Assembly (NCBI GenBank): GCA_046331545.1
Contig: JAXLQR010000002.1
Span: 2,790,001 to 2,854,000, forward strand
Direction of reading: 5' to 3'
Origin: JADJVL01 sp046331545
GTDB taxonomy: Bacteria > Acidobacteriota > Holophagae > Holophagales > Holophagaceae
Length of the DNA stretch: 64,000 nucleotides
Shown: positions 1-7,780 of the stretch, piece by piece
How the letters are laid out: each line of letters starts with the position of its first letter
Position numbering within the stretch: the first letter of the stretch is position 1
Made by a program: the position numbers and the translations under genes
Notes under the pieces: generated by a model
Told to the model about the DNA's origin: nothing
Seen by the model: the letters and a program-made list of their open reading frames with translations, nothing else
The model's database searches: none

Positions 1-306
1 ATGGTGGGCGGCCTGGGTTTCGGCTGCAGCGGCAACATCGGCGAGAGGCTGGCCGTCTTCGAGCCGAGTCACGGCAGCGCGCCGAAGTACGCCGGCCTGT
101 CCAAGGTGAACCCCATCGCCACCATCCTGGCCGCGAAGATGATGCTGGAGTGGCTGGGGGAGAAGGAGAAGGCGGCCCGGGTGGAGCAGGCCGTCGCCGA
201 GACCATCGCGGAAGGGAAGGTCCGCACCTACGACATGGGTGGCGCCGCCACCACCCTCGAGATGGGCGAGGCCATCGCGCGGAGGCTCGCATGCGTCCCG
301 TGCTGA
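1..306 (+). CDS. Isocitrate/isopropylmalate-type dehydrogenase, C-terminal part (5' end outside window)
   Basis: Only the last 101 residues are present; the frame is open from base 1, so the ATG at base 1 is probably internal. The segment reads as the C-terminus of the NAD(P)-dependent beta-decarboxylating dehydrogenase family (isocitrate, 3-isopropylmalate, homoisocitrate or 3-methylmalate dehydrogenases). The signature is GNIGERLAVFEPSHGSAP followed by NPIATILAAKMMLEWLGE, the nucleotide-binding loop region of the family. The family oxidises and decarboxylates a 2-hydroxyacid. Its stop lies inside the start of the next gene (16-nt overlap), so it heads or continues the operon running to 4216. 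Substrate cannot be fixed from this fragment; 3-methylmalate or isopropylmalate would fit the neighbours. Confidence 0.85.
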   Translation: MVGGLGFGCSGNIGERLAVFEPSHGSAPKYAGLSKVNPIATILAAKMMLEWLGEKEKAARVEQAVAETIAEGKVRTYDMGGAATTLEMGEAIARRLACVPC

Positions 307-1205
307 TCCACGAGGTGGGGCTGCGGGACGGCCTCCAGTCCGAGCGGCAGATCGTCCCCACCGCCCTCAAGGCCGACTGGCTGGGGCGCCTGATCGAGGC
401 CGGCCTCGACCTCGTCCAGGTGGGCTCCTTCGTCAACCCCGCGAAGGTGCCTCCCATGGCGGACACGGACGAACTGTTCCGGCGCTTCCGGGACCGGCCC
501 CGGGGACGGACCCGGCTCTCCGCCCTGGTGCTGAACGAGAAGGGCCTGGAGCGGGCCCTGGACTGTGGCGTGGACCTGGTGTGCGCCGGGGCCTCCGCCT
601 CCGAGACCCACAGCCAGCGGAACACCGGCGTGGGCACCGCGGAGGCGGTCGCGCGGGTGCTGGCCATCGCCGACGCGGCCCGGAAGGCGGGCCTCGAGGT
701 GCAGGCCAGCGTCCAGAGCGCCTTCGGCTGCGGCTTCGAAGGACCCGTGGGCGAGACCCGGGTGATGGGCATGGTGGCCGCCTACGTGCAGGCGGGCCTC
801 CGGCATGTCAGCCTCGCGGACACCGCCGGGCACGGGCACCCGGCCCAGGTGGCGGCCTACGTGCGGCGCATCCTCGCCCTCTGCCCCGAGGCGGAGGTCA
901 CCGTGCACCTCCACGACACCTACGGCCTGGGCATGGCCAACGCCTACGCCGCGATGGAGGCGGGCGCCGCGGCCCTGGAGACCAGCTTCGGCGGGCTGGG
1001 CGGCTGCCCCTTCACCAAGGTCGCCGCGGGCAACCTCGCCACCGAGGACCTGGTGCACGGCCTCCAGCAGGCGGGCCAGCGCCTCGACCTCCGCCTCGAC
1101 CGCATCATCGGGGTGGCCCAGGAGGCGGCCATGGCGCTGGGCCGCGAACTGCCCGGCCGGGTGTACCGCACCGGCGGCATCCGCGCCGTCCCGGCCCTGG
1201 TGTAG
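291..1205 (+). CDS. HMG-CoA lyase-like enzyme (HMG-CoA or (R)-citramalyl-CoA lyase)
   Basis: A 304-residue TIM-barrel lyase of the HMG-CoA lyase family, the usual length. Visible motifs: VGLRDGLQSE near the N-terminus (catalytic Arg-Asp), the metal-binding HLHDTYGLGMANAY stretch, and the catalytic cysteine loop GGLGGCPF followed by GNLATEDLV. The start is ATG 291, preceded by GGAGG and overlapping the upstream stop; the frame stays open further 5' but that extension is arginine-rich shadow sequence. The family cleaves a 3-hydroxy-3-methyl acyl-CoA into acetyl-CoA plus a keto product. HMG-CoA lyase and the (R)-citramalyl-CoA lyase known from Chloroflexus belong to the same family. The adjacent CoA-transferase and LeuCD-type genes favour a citramalate-type substrate, but that is inference. 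Confidence 0.85.
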   Translation: MRPVLIHEVGLRDGLQSERQIVPTALKADWLGRLIEAGLDLVQVGSFVNPAKVPPMADTDELFRRFRDRPRGRTRLSALVLNEKGLERALDCGVDLVCAGASASETHSQRNTGVGTAEAVARVLAIADAARKAGLEVQASVQSAFGCGFEGPVGETRVMGMVAAYVQAGLRHVSLADTAGHGHPAQVAAYVRRILALCPEAEVTVHLHDTYGLGMANAYAAMEAGAAALETSFGGLGGCPFTKVAAGNLATEDLVHGLQQAGQRLDLRLDRIIGVAQEAAMALGRELPGRVYRTGGIRAVPALV

Positions 1206-1214
1206 GAGGCTCGC

Positions 1215-2414
1215 GTGGCGGGGAAGATCCTGGAGGGCGTCAAGGTCCTGGACCTCACCAACGTGCTGTCCGGGCCCTTCGCGACCCTGCACCTCGCCCT
1301 GCTCGGGGCCGAGGTGGTGAAGGTGGAGAACCCGAAGGGCGGCGATCTGGCCCGCTGCCTGGGCTGCCTGCCGGAGCTGAACCAGCGCCTCATGGGCACC
1401 AGCTTCCTCGCCCAGAACTGCAACAAGAAGTCCATCACGCTGAACGCGAAGTCGCCGGAGGGCAGGGCCCTCTTCCTGCGCCTCGCGAAGGACGCCGACG
1501 TGGTGGTGGAGAACTTCCGGCCCGGCGTCATGGACCGGCTCGGCATCGGCTACGAGGTGCTGCGGACCCGGAACCCCCGCCTAGTCTACTGCGCCATCTC
1601 GGGCTTCGGCCAGACCGGCCCCGACGCCGACAAGCCGGCCTACGACCAGATCATCCAGGGGCTCTCGGGCGAGATGTCGGTGAACGGGGATGCGCGGCTG
1701 AACCCGCTGCGCACGGGCTTCCCGATCTGCGACACCGTGGGCGGGCTCAACGCCGCCTTCGCCATCCTGGCGGCCCTCCTCCACCGGGAGCGGAGCGGCG
1801 AAGGCCAGGCCATCGACGTGGCGCTGCTGGACAGCGTCATGCCCCTCATGGGCTGGGTGGCGGCCAACCTCCTCATCGGCGGGCAGGCGCCGGTCCCCAT
1901 GGGCAACGACAACTTCACCGCCGCCCCCAGCGGCACCTTCCGCACCTCGGACGGCTTCATCAACATCGCCGCCAACAAGCAGGAGCAGTGGGAGGCCGTC
2001 TGTGACGTGCTGGGCTGCCCCGAGCTGAAGACCGATCCCCGCTTCCAGGCCCGGGACACCCGGAAGCGCAACCGGGCCGAACTCACGCCCCTGCTGGAGG
2101 CGCAGCTCGCCACCGGCTCCACGGACCACTGGGTGGAGGCCCTGAACGCCCGGGACGTGCCCAGCGGCGCCATCCTCGGCCTGGAGGCGGCCCTGCGCCA
2201 GCCCCAGGTCGAGCACCGCGGCGTGCTGAAGAAGGTCCCCGTGGCGGGCTTCGGCGACGTGGAGGTCTTCGGCCTCACGGCCGCCTTCGGGAAGACCCCC
2301 GGAGCGGTCGAGACCCCGCCGCCGGAGCTGGGCGCGCACAACGCGGACGTGTACGGAGGGCTCGGCCTCGGCCCCGCCGAGCTCCAGGACCTGAAGGCCA
2401 GGGGCGTCATCTGA
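1215..2414 (+). CDS. Class III (CaiB/BaiF) CoA-transferase
   Basis: A 399-residue family III CoA-transferase with GTG start preceded by AGGAGG, 9 nt after the lyase. The N-terminus KVLDLTNVLSGPFATLHLALLG and the ENFRPGVMDRLGIGYE segment are typical. The catalytic aspartate that forms the acyl-aspartyl intermediate should be Asp173 in the ICDTVGG motif. These enzymes move CoA between carboxylic acids, for example succinyl-CoA to citramalate, itaconate or mesaconate. Position between a citramalyl/HMG-CoA-type lyase and a LeuCD-type hydro-lyase suggests it links the free acid handled by the hydro-lyase to the CoA ester handled by the lyase. Donor and acceptor cannot be read from sequence. Confidence 0.88.
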   Translation: MAGKILEGVKVLDLTNVLSGPFATLHLALLGAEVVKVENPKGGDLARCLGCLPELNQRLMGTSFLAQNCNKKSITLNAKSPEGRALFLRLAKDADVVVENFRPGVMDRLGIGYEVLRTRNPRLVYCAISGFGQTGPDADKPAYDQIIQGLSGEMSVNGDARLNPLRTGFPICDTVGGLNAAFAILAALLHRERSGEGQAIDVALLDSVMPLMGWVAANLLIGGQAPVPMGNDNFTAAPSGTFRTSDGFINIAANKQEQWEAVCDVLGCPELKTDPRFQARDTRKRNRAELTPLLEAQLATGSTDHWVEALNARDVPSGAILGLEAALRQPQVEHRGVLKKVPVAGFGDVEVFGLTAAFGKTPGAVETPPPELGAHNADVYGGLGLGPAELQDLKARGVI

Positions 2415-2425
2415 AAGGAGCAGCC

Positions 2426-3709
2426 ATGGGCATGACCGTCGCTGAAAAGATCCTGGCCAGGGCCTCGGGTCTGGCCACCGTGCGCGCCGGGGACGTGGTG
2501 GAGCCCGCCGTGGACCTCGCCATGTCCCACGAGAACGCGGCCCTGGTGATCAACCAGTTCCGCGAGGTCTTCGAGGGTACGGGGCTGACGCCGAAGGTGT
2601 GGGACCCTTCGCGCATCGCCATCGTTTTCGACCACCGGGTCCCGGCGGAATCCCCGAAGACCGCCACGAACCAGAAGAAGATCCGGGAGTTCGTGGCCGC
2701 GAACGGCATCGCGAAGTTCCATGACATCCGCGGCGACGTGGGCGGCATCTGCCACCAGATCCTCCCCGAGTACGGCTACGTCCGCCCGGGCATGGTGGTG
2801 GTCGGCACCGACTCCCACACCACCAGCCACGGCGCGCTGGGGTCCTTCGCCTTCGGCATCGGCGCCACGGAGATGGCCTCGGTGTGGGCCCTGGGCCGCG
2901 CGGTGAACGTGGAGGTGCCCGAGACCATCAAGGTCGTGGTCGAGGGCGAGTTTCCGCCCATGGTGGGGCCCAAGGACCTGATCCTCCGCCTCATCGGGCT
3001 CCTCAGCGCCCAGGGGGCGAACTTCAAGGTGCTGGAGTTCCACGGGGAGGCCATCCGGGCCATGGCCACCAGCGGCCGCATCGCCCTCTGCAACATGAGC
3101 GTGGAGGCCGGCGCCACGGCGGGCATCGTGCCCGGGGACCTGGAGACCGTGCGCTACCTCCGGGACGAGGCCGGCGTGCTGGAGGCGATCCCCTGCGTCC
3201 AGCCGGACCCGGATGCCTGCTACGCGCGGACCGTGGAGATCGACGTCTCCACCCTGGAGCCCCAGGTGGCCTGCCCCCACACCGTGGACAACGTGAAGGC
3301 CCTCTCCGAGGTGGTGGGCACGAAGGTCCACCAGGTGGTCATCGGGAGCTGCACCAACGGGCGCCTGGACGACCTGGCCGCCGCCGCCGACATCGTGCGC
3401 GGCAAGAAGGTGGCGCCGGGGACGCGCATGCTGGTCTTCCCGGCCTCGGGCCGCATCTTCGCCCAGGCCCTGGACAAGGGCTACGTCCACGACTTCATGC
3501 GGGCGGGCGCCGTGGTGATGAATTCCGGCTGCGGGCCCTGCCTCGGCGTCCACGAAGGGGCCCTGGGGGACGGCGAGACCGCCCTCAGCACCACCAACCG
3601 GAACTTCAAGGGCCGCATGGGCAACCCGAAGTCCGACGTCTACCTCTGTAGCCCGGCGGTGGCGGCGGCCTCCGCCCTCGCCGGCGCCATCGCCGACCCC
3701 CGCGCCTAG
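2426..3709 (+). CDS. LeuC-type hydro-lyase, large subunit (aconitase superfamily)
   Basis: A 427-residue large subunit of the archaeal-type isopropylmalate isomerase/homoaconitase group. The 4Fe-4S cluster ligands are visible: Cys309 in GSCTNG, Cys369 and Cys372 in SGCGPCLG. The GTDSHTTSHGALGSFAFGIG motif is the conserved active-site stretch. Start ATG 2426 follows AAAGGAG. It needs the swivel-domain subunit encoded 10 nt downstream. The family dehydrates and rehydrates 2-hydroxydicarboxylates such as isopropylmalate, citramalate/3-methylmalate, homocitrate or 2,3-dimethylmalate. With a beta-decarboxylating dehydrogenase at the head of the same operon, isomerisation of a malate derivative before oxidation is the simplest reading. 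No 2-isopropylmalate synthase is visible in the window. Confidence 0.87.
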   Translation: MGMTVAEKILARASGLATVRAGDVVEPAVDLAMSHENAALVINQFREVFEGTGLTPKVWDPSRIAIVFDHRVPAESPKTATNQKKIREFVAANGIAKFHDIRGDVGGICHQILPEYGYVRPGMVVVGTDSHTTSHGALGSFAFGIGATEMASVWALGRAVNVEVPETIKVVVEGEFPPMVGPKDLILRLIGLLSAQGANFKVLEFHGEAIRAMATSGRIALCNMSVEAGATAGIVPGDLETVRYLRDEAGVLEAIPCVQPDPDACYARTVEIDVSTLEPQVACPHTVDNVKALSEVVGTKVHQVVIGSCTNGRLDDLAAAADIVRGKKVAPGTRMLVFPASGRIFAQALDKGYVHDFMRAGAVVMNSGCGPCLGVHEGALGDGETALSTTNRNFKGRMGNPKSDVYLCSPAVAAASALAGAIADPRA

Positions 3710-3718
3710 GAGGCACCC

Positions 3719-4216
3719 ATGGACACGGTCATCCTCAAGCTCGGCAACGACATCAGCACCGACGACCTCTACCCCGGCCGCTACATGGCCACGGTGCTCC
3801 CCGCGGAGACGCCCCAGTACGCCTTCGCCGATCGCACGGAGTTCAATGCGAAGCTCCGGGCCGGGGCCTACCCGCCGGGCAGCATCATCGTCGCCGGGGA
3901 GAACTTCGGCTGCGGCTCCAGCCGCGAGCAGGCCTGCTCCACCCTCAAGGGGCATGGCCTGGTGGTGGTGGCGAAGTCCATCGCGCGGATCTTCCTCCAG
4001 AACAGCATCAACCTCGGGTTGAGGGTGGTGCTCTGCCCGGGCCTGGTGGCCGACGAGGGCGACGAGCTGGAGTTCACGCCCGACCACGTGCTGAACCGGA
4101 CCACGGGCCACGCCTACGCCCAGGTGAAGCTGCCCGCCGCGCGCCAGGGGATCCTGGACGCCGGCGGGCTCATCCCCTACACGCGGCAGCGGCTCCTGGC
4201 GCCGGCCGGGGCCTGA
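3719..4216 (+). CDS. LeuD-type hydro-lyase, small (swivel) subunit
   Basis: A 165-residue swivel-domain subunit pairing with the preceding large subunit; start after AGGAGG. The GCGSSREQA motif carries the active-site Ser-Ser-Arg. In this family the substrate loop after PGRY distinguishes isopropylmalate (YLVY type) from homoaconitate (YLRT type) enzymes; here the loop reads RYMAT, which is neither. The substrate may therefore be a smaller malate derivative such as citramalate or dimethylmalate; this is inference. Last gene of the operon; 69 nt separate it from hpt. Confidence 0.86.
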   Translation: MDTVILKLGNDISTDDLYPGRYMATVLPAETPQYAFADRTEFNAKLRAGAYPPGSIIVAGENFGCGSSREQACSTLKGHGLVVVAKSIARIFLQNSINLGLRVVLCPGLVADEGDELEFTPDHVLNRTTGHAYAQVKLPAARQGILDAGGLIPYTRQRLLAPAGA

Positions 4217-4285
4217 GCCCCGACAGGCAACCGGGCCTGACATCCCCCGCGATTCCGGGTTGAATGGACCTTTCCCGAGGTCCCC

Positions 4286-4816
4286 ATGTCCGCCGTCCGC
4301 AGCCGCATCCAGCCCATGCTCACGGAGGCCCAGCTCCAGGCCCGCATCCAGGAGCTCGGCGCCCAGATCGCCGGGGACTACGTGGGCAAGGACCTCATCG
4401 CGGTGGGCCTGCTGAACGGCGTGTACCCCTTCTTCGCGGACCTCACCCGGGCCATGCCCATCGAGCTGGACGTGAGCTTCATGCAGGTGGCCAGCTACCA
4501 CGGCGGCACCCACAGCACCGGCGAGGTGAAGATCATCAAGGACCTGGACAAGGCCATCCAGGGCCGCCACTGCCTGGTGGTGGAGGACATCGTGGACACG
4601 GGCACCACCCTCCACAAGGTCCGCAACCTGCTGATGGACCGCGAGCCCGCGAGCCTCGGGATCGTCACCCTCCTGGACAAGCCCAGCCGCCGCAAGACGG
4701 AGGTCCAGGTGGACTACGTCGGGTTCACCATCGAGGACAAATTCGTGGTGGGCTACGGCCTCGACTTCGACGGCAAGTTCCGGAACCTGCCCTTCGTGGG
4801 GGTCTACCAGCCATGA
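4286..4816 (+). CDS. hpt: Hypoxanthine phosphoribosyltransferase
   Basis: A 176-residue type I phosphoribosyltransferase of purine salvage, converting hypoxanthine or guanine plus PRPP to IMP or GMP. The PRPP-binding motif VVEDIVDTGTTL lies near residues 97-108, and the LLDKPSRRK and YVVGYGLD-like (here FVVGYGLDFDGKFRNLP) segments are characteristic of HPRT. ATG 4286 has no strong ribosome-binding site; Met11 (4316) is an alternative that would align better with typical short N-termini. The stop overlaps the next start (ATGA), so it is probably translationally coupled to lptE. Confidence 0.92.
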   Translation: MSAVRSRIQPMLTEAQLQARIQELGAQIAGDYVGKDLIAVGLLNGVYPFFADLTRAMPIELDVSFMQVASYHGGTHSTGEVKIIKDLDKAIQGRHCLVVEDIVDTGTTLHKVRNLLMDREPASLGIVTLLDKPSRRKTEVQVDYVGFTIEDKFVVGYGLDFDGKFRNLPFVGVYQP

Positions 4817-5376
4817 GGCTGTGCAGCGTCGGGCCCATCCTCGGGCCCTGGCTCCTGCTGGGCCTGGCCGCCGGCTGCGGCTACCGGCGCCTGGACCGGG
4901 TGCCCCGCACGGTGGCCTGGGCGCGGCAGGGGGACACGATCCGGCTGGCCAAGTTCCGCAACGAGACCACGCGGCTGGGCCTCGAGGAGCGCTTCACGAA
5001 GGCCCTGGAGAACCGCATCGTGGCGGCGACGCCCTGGAAGCTCGTGCCCCAGGGAGCGCCCTCCCGCTGGGTGCTGCAGGGGACGCTGCTCAGCTACAAG
5101 GTCCGTCCCCTGGGCGTGCAGCTGGGCACGGACCGCATCCGCGCCTCCGCGGGCAGCGCGAGCCGCGTTGAGATCATCGTGGTGGCCTCGGTGGACCTCC
5201 TCGACGGCGTCACCGGCGTGCCCGTGGCCCAGCGGAAGGGGCTGACCTTCTCCAACCAGTACCGGGTGGACCAGAACTTCGCGAGCTTCGAGAACCGGGA
5301 GCTCCAGGTGCTGGACCACCTGGCCGACGATTTCGCCGAGAGCTTCCTCACCCAGCTCCTGGAGGGCCACGAATGA
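4813..5376 (+). CDS. lptE: LPS-assembly lipoprotein LptE
   Basis: A 187-residue lipoprotein. The N-terminal signal peptide ends in LGLAAGC, placing the lipidated cysteine at residue 22, followed by the GYR start typical of LptE. The rest carries the LptE pattern: an early FRNETTR segment, then the ALENRIVAATPWKLV stretch and a long beta-rich middle. LptE plugs the LptD barrel in the outer membrane during lipopolysaccharide insertion. It overlaps hpt by ATGA and is followed directly by holA; lptE-holA adjacency is widely conserved in Gram-negative bacteria. Recognition rests on fold pattern and context because LptE sequences diverge quickly. Confidence 0.83.
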   Translation: MRLCSVGPILGPWLLLGLAAGCGYRRLDRVPRTVAWARQGDTIRLAKFRNETTRLGLEERFTKALENRIVAATPWKLVPQGAPSRWVLQGTLLSYKVRPLGVQLGTDRIRASAGSASRVEIIVVASVDLLDGVTGVPVAQRKGLTFSNQYRVDQNFASFENRELQVLDHLADDFAESFLTQLLEGHE

Positions 5377-6417
5377 GGGTGCCCGAGGCCTGGACGGCGC
5401 AGCCCTACGCGCTGGTGCACGGGGACGACTCCGAGCTCCGCCGCGCGGCGGTGGAGGCCTGGAAGGCCCGGCACGTGGATCCGGAGTGGGCCGACTTCTC
5501 CCTCCTGGTCTGCGCCGAGGGCGGGCCCTGGGCGGAGGTGGTGAACGCCCTGCAGGAGGCCCCGCCCCTGGGCACCGACCGGGTGGTGGTGGTGCCCCAG
5601 GCGGATCACCTCCTGGCGAAGCCCAGGAGCTTCCAGGGCCGTCGCGGCGCTGCTGGAACGGCCTCTGGAAGGCACGCGGCTGCTCCTGGTGAGCCGCACG
5701 ACCCTGCCCGCCGGGCCCGGGCGGCCCCTGGGCTCGAAGCCCTGGACGGACTGGGCCCGCGCGGGACGCGTCCTCAAGGCCGGCGCCCTCGAGGGCGCCG
5801 AGGCGGCCGCCTGGATCGAGGGGGAGTCCAAGTCCCTGGGCCTGCTCCTGGACCCGGGCCTCGCGGCGGCGCTGGCGGGGCGGGTGGGCTCCCACCCGGG
5901 GGTCCTGAGGCGCACCCGGGAGGTGCTGGACCTCTTGGCGGAGCCCGGGGCCAAGGGGGAGCGCCGGGTCACCAGCGCCCTGCTCGACCAGGCCACCTTC
6001 CGCCTGGCGGAGCAGGGGGCCTTCGCCTGGTCCTCCGCCTGGCAGAAGGGGGATGCCCGCGCGGCCCTCTCGGCCCTGCGCCAGGCGGTGGAGGACGACC
6101 CGGGTGGGGCGCCCCTGATGCTCCTGGGCCAGGCCCGCCGCGAGGTCGAGCGCCTCTGCGCCCTGGTGGAGGCGAAGGCCGCGGGCAGGGTCGCGCCCGC
6201 GGACCTGCTCGCGGCCCTCGGGCTCACCCCCCGGCAGGGCTTCCTCCTCGACGTCTACGAGCGGGCGACCGCGCGGCTGAAGCCCGCCGGCGTCCAGCGC
6301 CTGCTGGGGGTGCTGGGCCAGACGGACCGGGACCTGAAGGGGGTCTGCCTCGGCGGGAGCCCGGCCCCCCTGGCTTCGCTCACCCTGAGTCTCTGCTGGG
6401 CCTTCGGGGGCCGGTGA
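5373..6417 (+). CDS. holA: DNA polymerase III delta subunit HolA, frameshifted
   Basis: HolA is the clamp-loader subunit that opens the beta sliding clamp. It is split over two frames here. The N-terminal part (ATG 5373, overlapping lptE) reads normally to about QADHLLAKPRSFQ; from about 5635 the correct protein continues one frame later as AVAALLERPLEGTRLLLVSR and runs to 6417. Removing one G from CAGGGCC at 5634-5640 restores a single protein of about 347 residues, the usual HolA length. As holA is normally essential, a one-base sequencing or assembly error is more likely than real loss. Slippage at such a short G run cannot be excluded. Downstream residues match HolA domain III (PLMLLGQARREVERL, LGLTPRQGFLLD). 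Confidence 0.82.
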
Positions 6418-6515
6418 GGGGCCTGGAACGACCGCGCATCCGGAAATCCCTGCCGGGGGCGTGACGGCGGGCACGCGACGCCCCACCCTGGAGGAAGCCT
6501 CGATCCGGGGGAACC

Positions 6516-7652
6516 ATGCGCGCCTTCCTGCTTCCCATGCTCCTCGGCCTGATCCTGTCCTGCGGCGGGGGCGGCGGGACCGGGGCCCCCGCCGGCGCCG
6601 CGCCAGGCCGGGCGGACCTCCGGCTCGCCGGGGGCGCGTCCCGGGACTATCCGCAGATGGTGCTGGACGTGCAGCGGGTGGAAGTGGCCCAGGGGGACGG
6701 CGACTGGCGCCTGGTGGCCGAACCACGCGCGGCGGTGGACCTGGTGGCCCTCGCCGGTTCCTCCACGACCCTCGCCCAGGGCGTGGCGCTGCCTCCGGGG
6801 CGCTACACGCGACTCCGCCTGGTGCTGGGCAGCGAGAACCGGGTGGTCCTCGACGACCAGTCCATCCATCCCCTCGGCCTCGCCCCCGGTCTCGGCGGCG
6901 GGGCCGTGATCCCGCTGGACCTGACGGTCCTCCCGGGCGGGACCCGCACCCTGGTCCTCGCGATCGATCCCTCCCGTTCCGTCCACCTCCGGGTGGACGG
7001 AACGCAGAGCGCCTACCTCCTCGCCCCGGCCGCGGCGGCCCTGGACCTGGAGTCCACCGCCGCCCTCAGCGGCGTGGTGAAGGGTCCGGGAGGCGTTCCC
7101 CTTCCCGGCGCGATGGTCCTGGCCCAGACCCTGGACACCGGCGGTTCGCCGGTGCTCCTCCGCGCGGCCCAGACGGGACCGGACGGGGCCTTCGTCCTGG
7201 ACCTGCTGCCGGTGGGAGCCTCCTGCTTCCTGGCCACCCAGCCGGTGCTTGGAGGCGTGGGCTACACGGCCGCGGCCGCGGGACCCTTCGCCCTGCCTGC
7301 GGCGGGGGCGGCGGCCGGGACCCTCGAAGTCGCGCCCCTCCAGCCGGCGGGCACGGTCACCGGGTCCATCCAGCCCACCGCCGTGAGCGGCCAGTCCGAC
7401 CTCGTCCTGCTGCAGTCCACCTTCGTCCTCGGCGGCGTCCCCCGCACGCTCATCACCCGGACCCGCCCGGCGGACGTCCTCAACGGATTCGAGTCGTTCA
7501 CCTTCCCCCTGGCCGACACGGCCATCCAGTCCGTGCGGGGGATCCGCAGCACGCTGTCGAAGGACGGGAGCGCCTCCACGGCACCGTCCCTCAACGCCCC
7601 GGTGGTGAATCCCATGGCGGCCTCGCCCCTGGCGCCGGTGTTGCGGTTCTAG
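6516..7652 (+). CDS. DUF4382-type lipoprotein
   Basis: A 378-residue exported lipoprotein. The signal peptide ends LGLILSC with lipidated Cys16, followed by a glycine linker. Residues about 30-180 look like a DUF4382 domain, recognised from the pattern of a beta-sandwich with VLDVQRVEVAQ and LPPGRYTRLRLVLG. A second region around 185-280 (SGVVKGPGGVPLPGAMVLA) resembles a carboxypeptidase-regulatory-like beta-sandwich. Function is unknown; such proteins are surface or periplasmic. The start is preceded by a G-rich element (CCGGGGGAACC). It stands between holA and fumarase with gaps on both sides, so it is probably its own unit. Confidence 0.75.
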   Translation: MRAFLLPMLLGLILSCGGGGGTGAPAGAAPGRADLRLAGGASRDYPQMVLDVQRVEVAQGDGDWRLVAEPRAAVDLVALAGSSTTLAQGVALPPGRYTRLRLVLGSENRVVLDDQSIHPLGLAPGLGGGAVIPLDLTVLPGGTRTLVLAIDPSRSVHLRVDGTQSAYLLAPAAAALDLESTAALSGVVKGPGGVPLPGAMVLAQTLDTGGSPVLLRAAQTGPDGAFVLDLLPVGASCFLATQPVLGGVGYTAAAAGPFALPAAGAAAGTLEVAPLQPAGTVTGSIQPTAVSGQSDLVLLQSTFVLGGVPRTLITRTRPADVLNGFESFTFPLADTAIQSVRGIRSTLSKDGSASTAPSLNAPVVNPMAASPLAPVLRF

Positions 7653-7780
7653 CCCAGCCCGCGGTCGCGGGCCCGGGAGGAGGTCGTCCTCCGGGTCCCG
7701 GCTGTGACCGCGGCCCCGCAGTTCCGAGCTTGGCTCGGGGAGTCGCGAGGCGGAAAATGGAAGACCGCCGGAGGTCTTTC

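Noticed and set aside
1640..4615. 991-codon open frame on the minus strand
   Set aside because: It runs antisense through four clearly homologous plus-strand genes; high GC makes long shadow frames common and its translation is low-complexity His/Val/Gly-rich.
5373..6417. Programmed frameshift in holA
   Set aside because: No strong slippery heptamer or stimulatory structure was seen; programmed shifting is known for dnaX, not holA.
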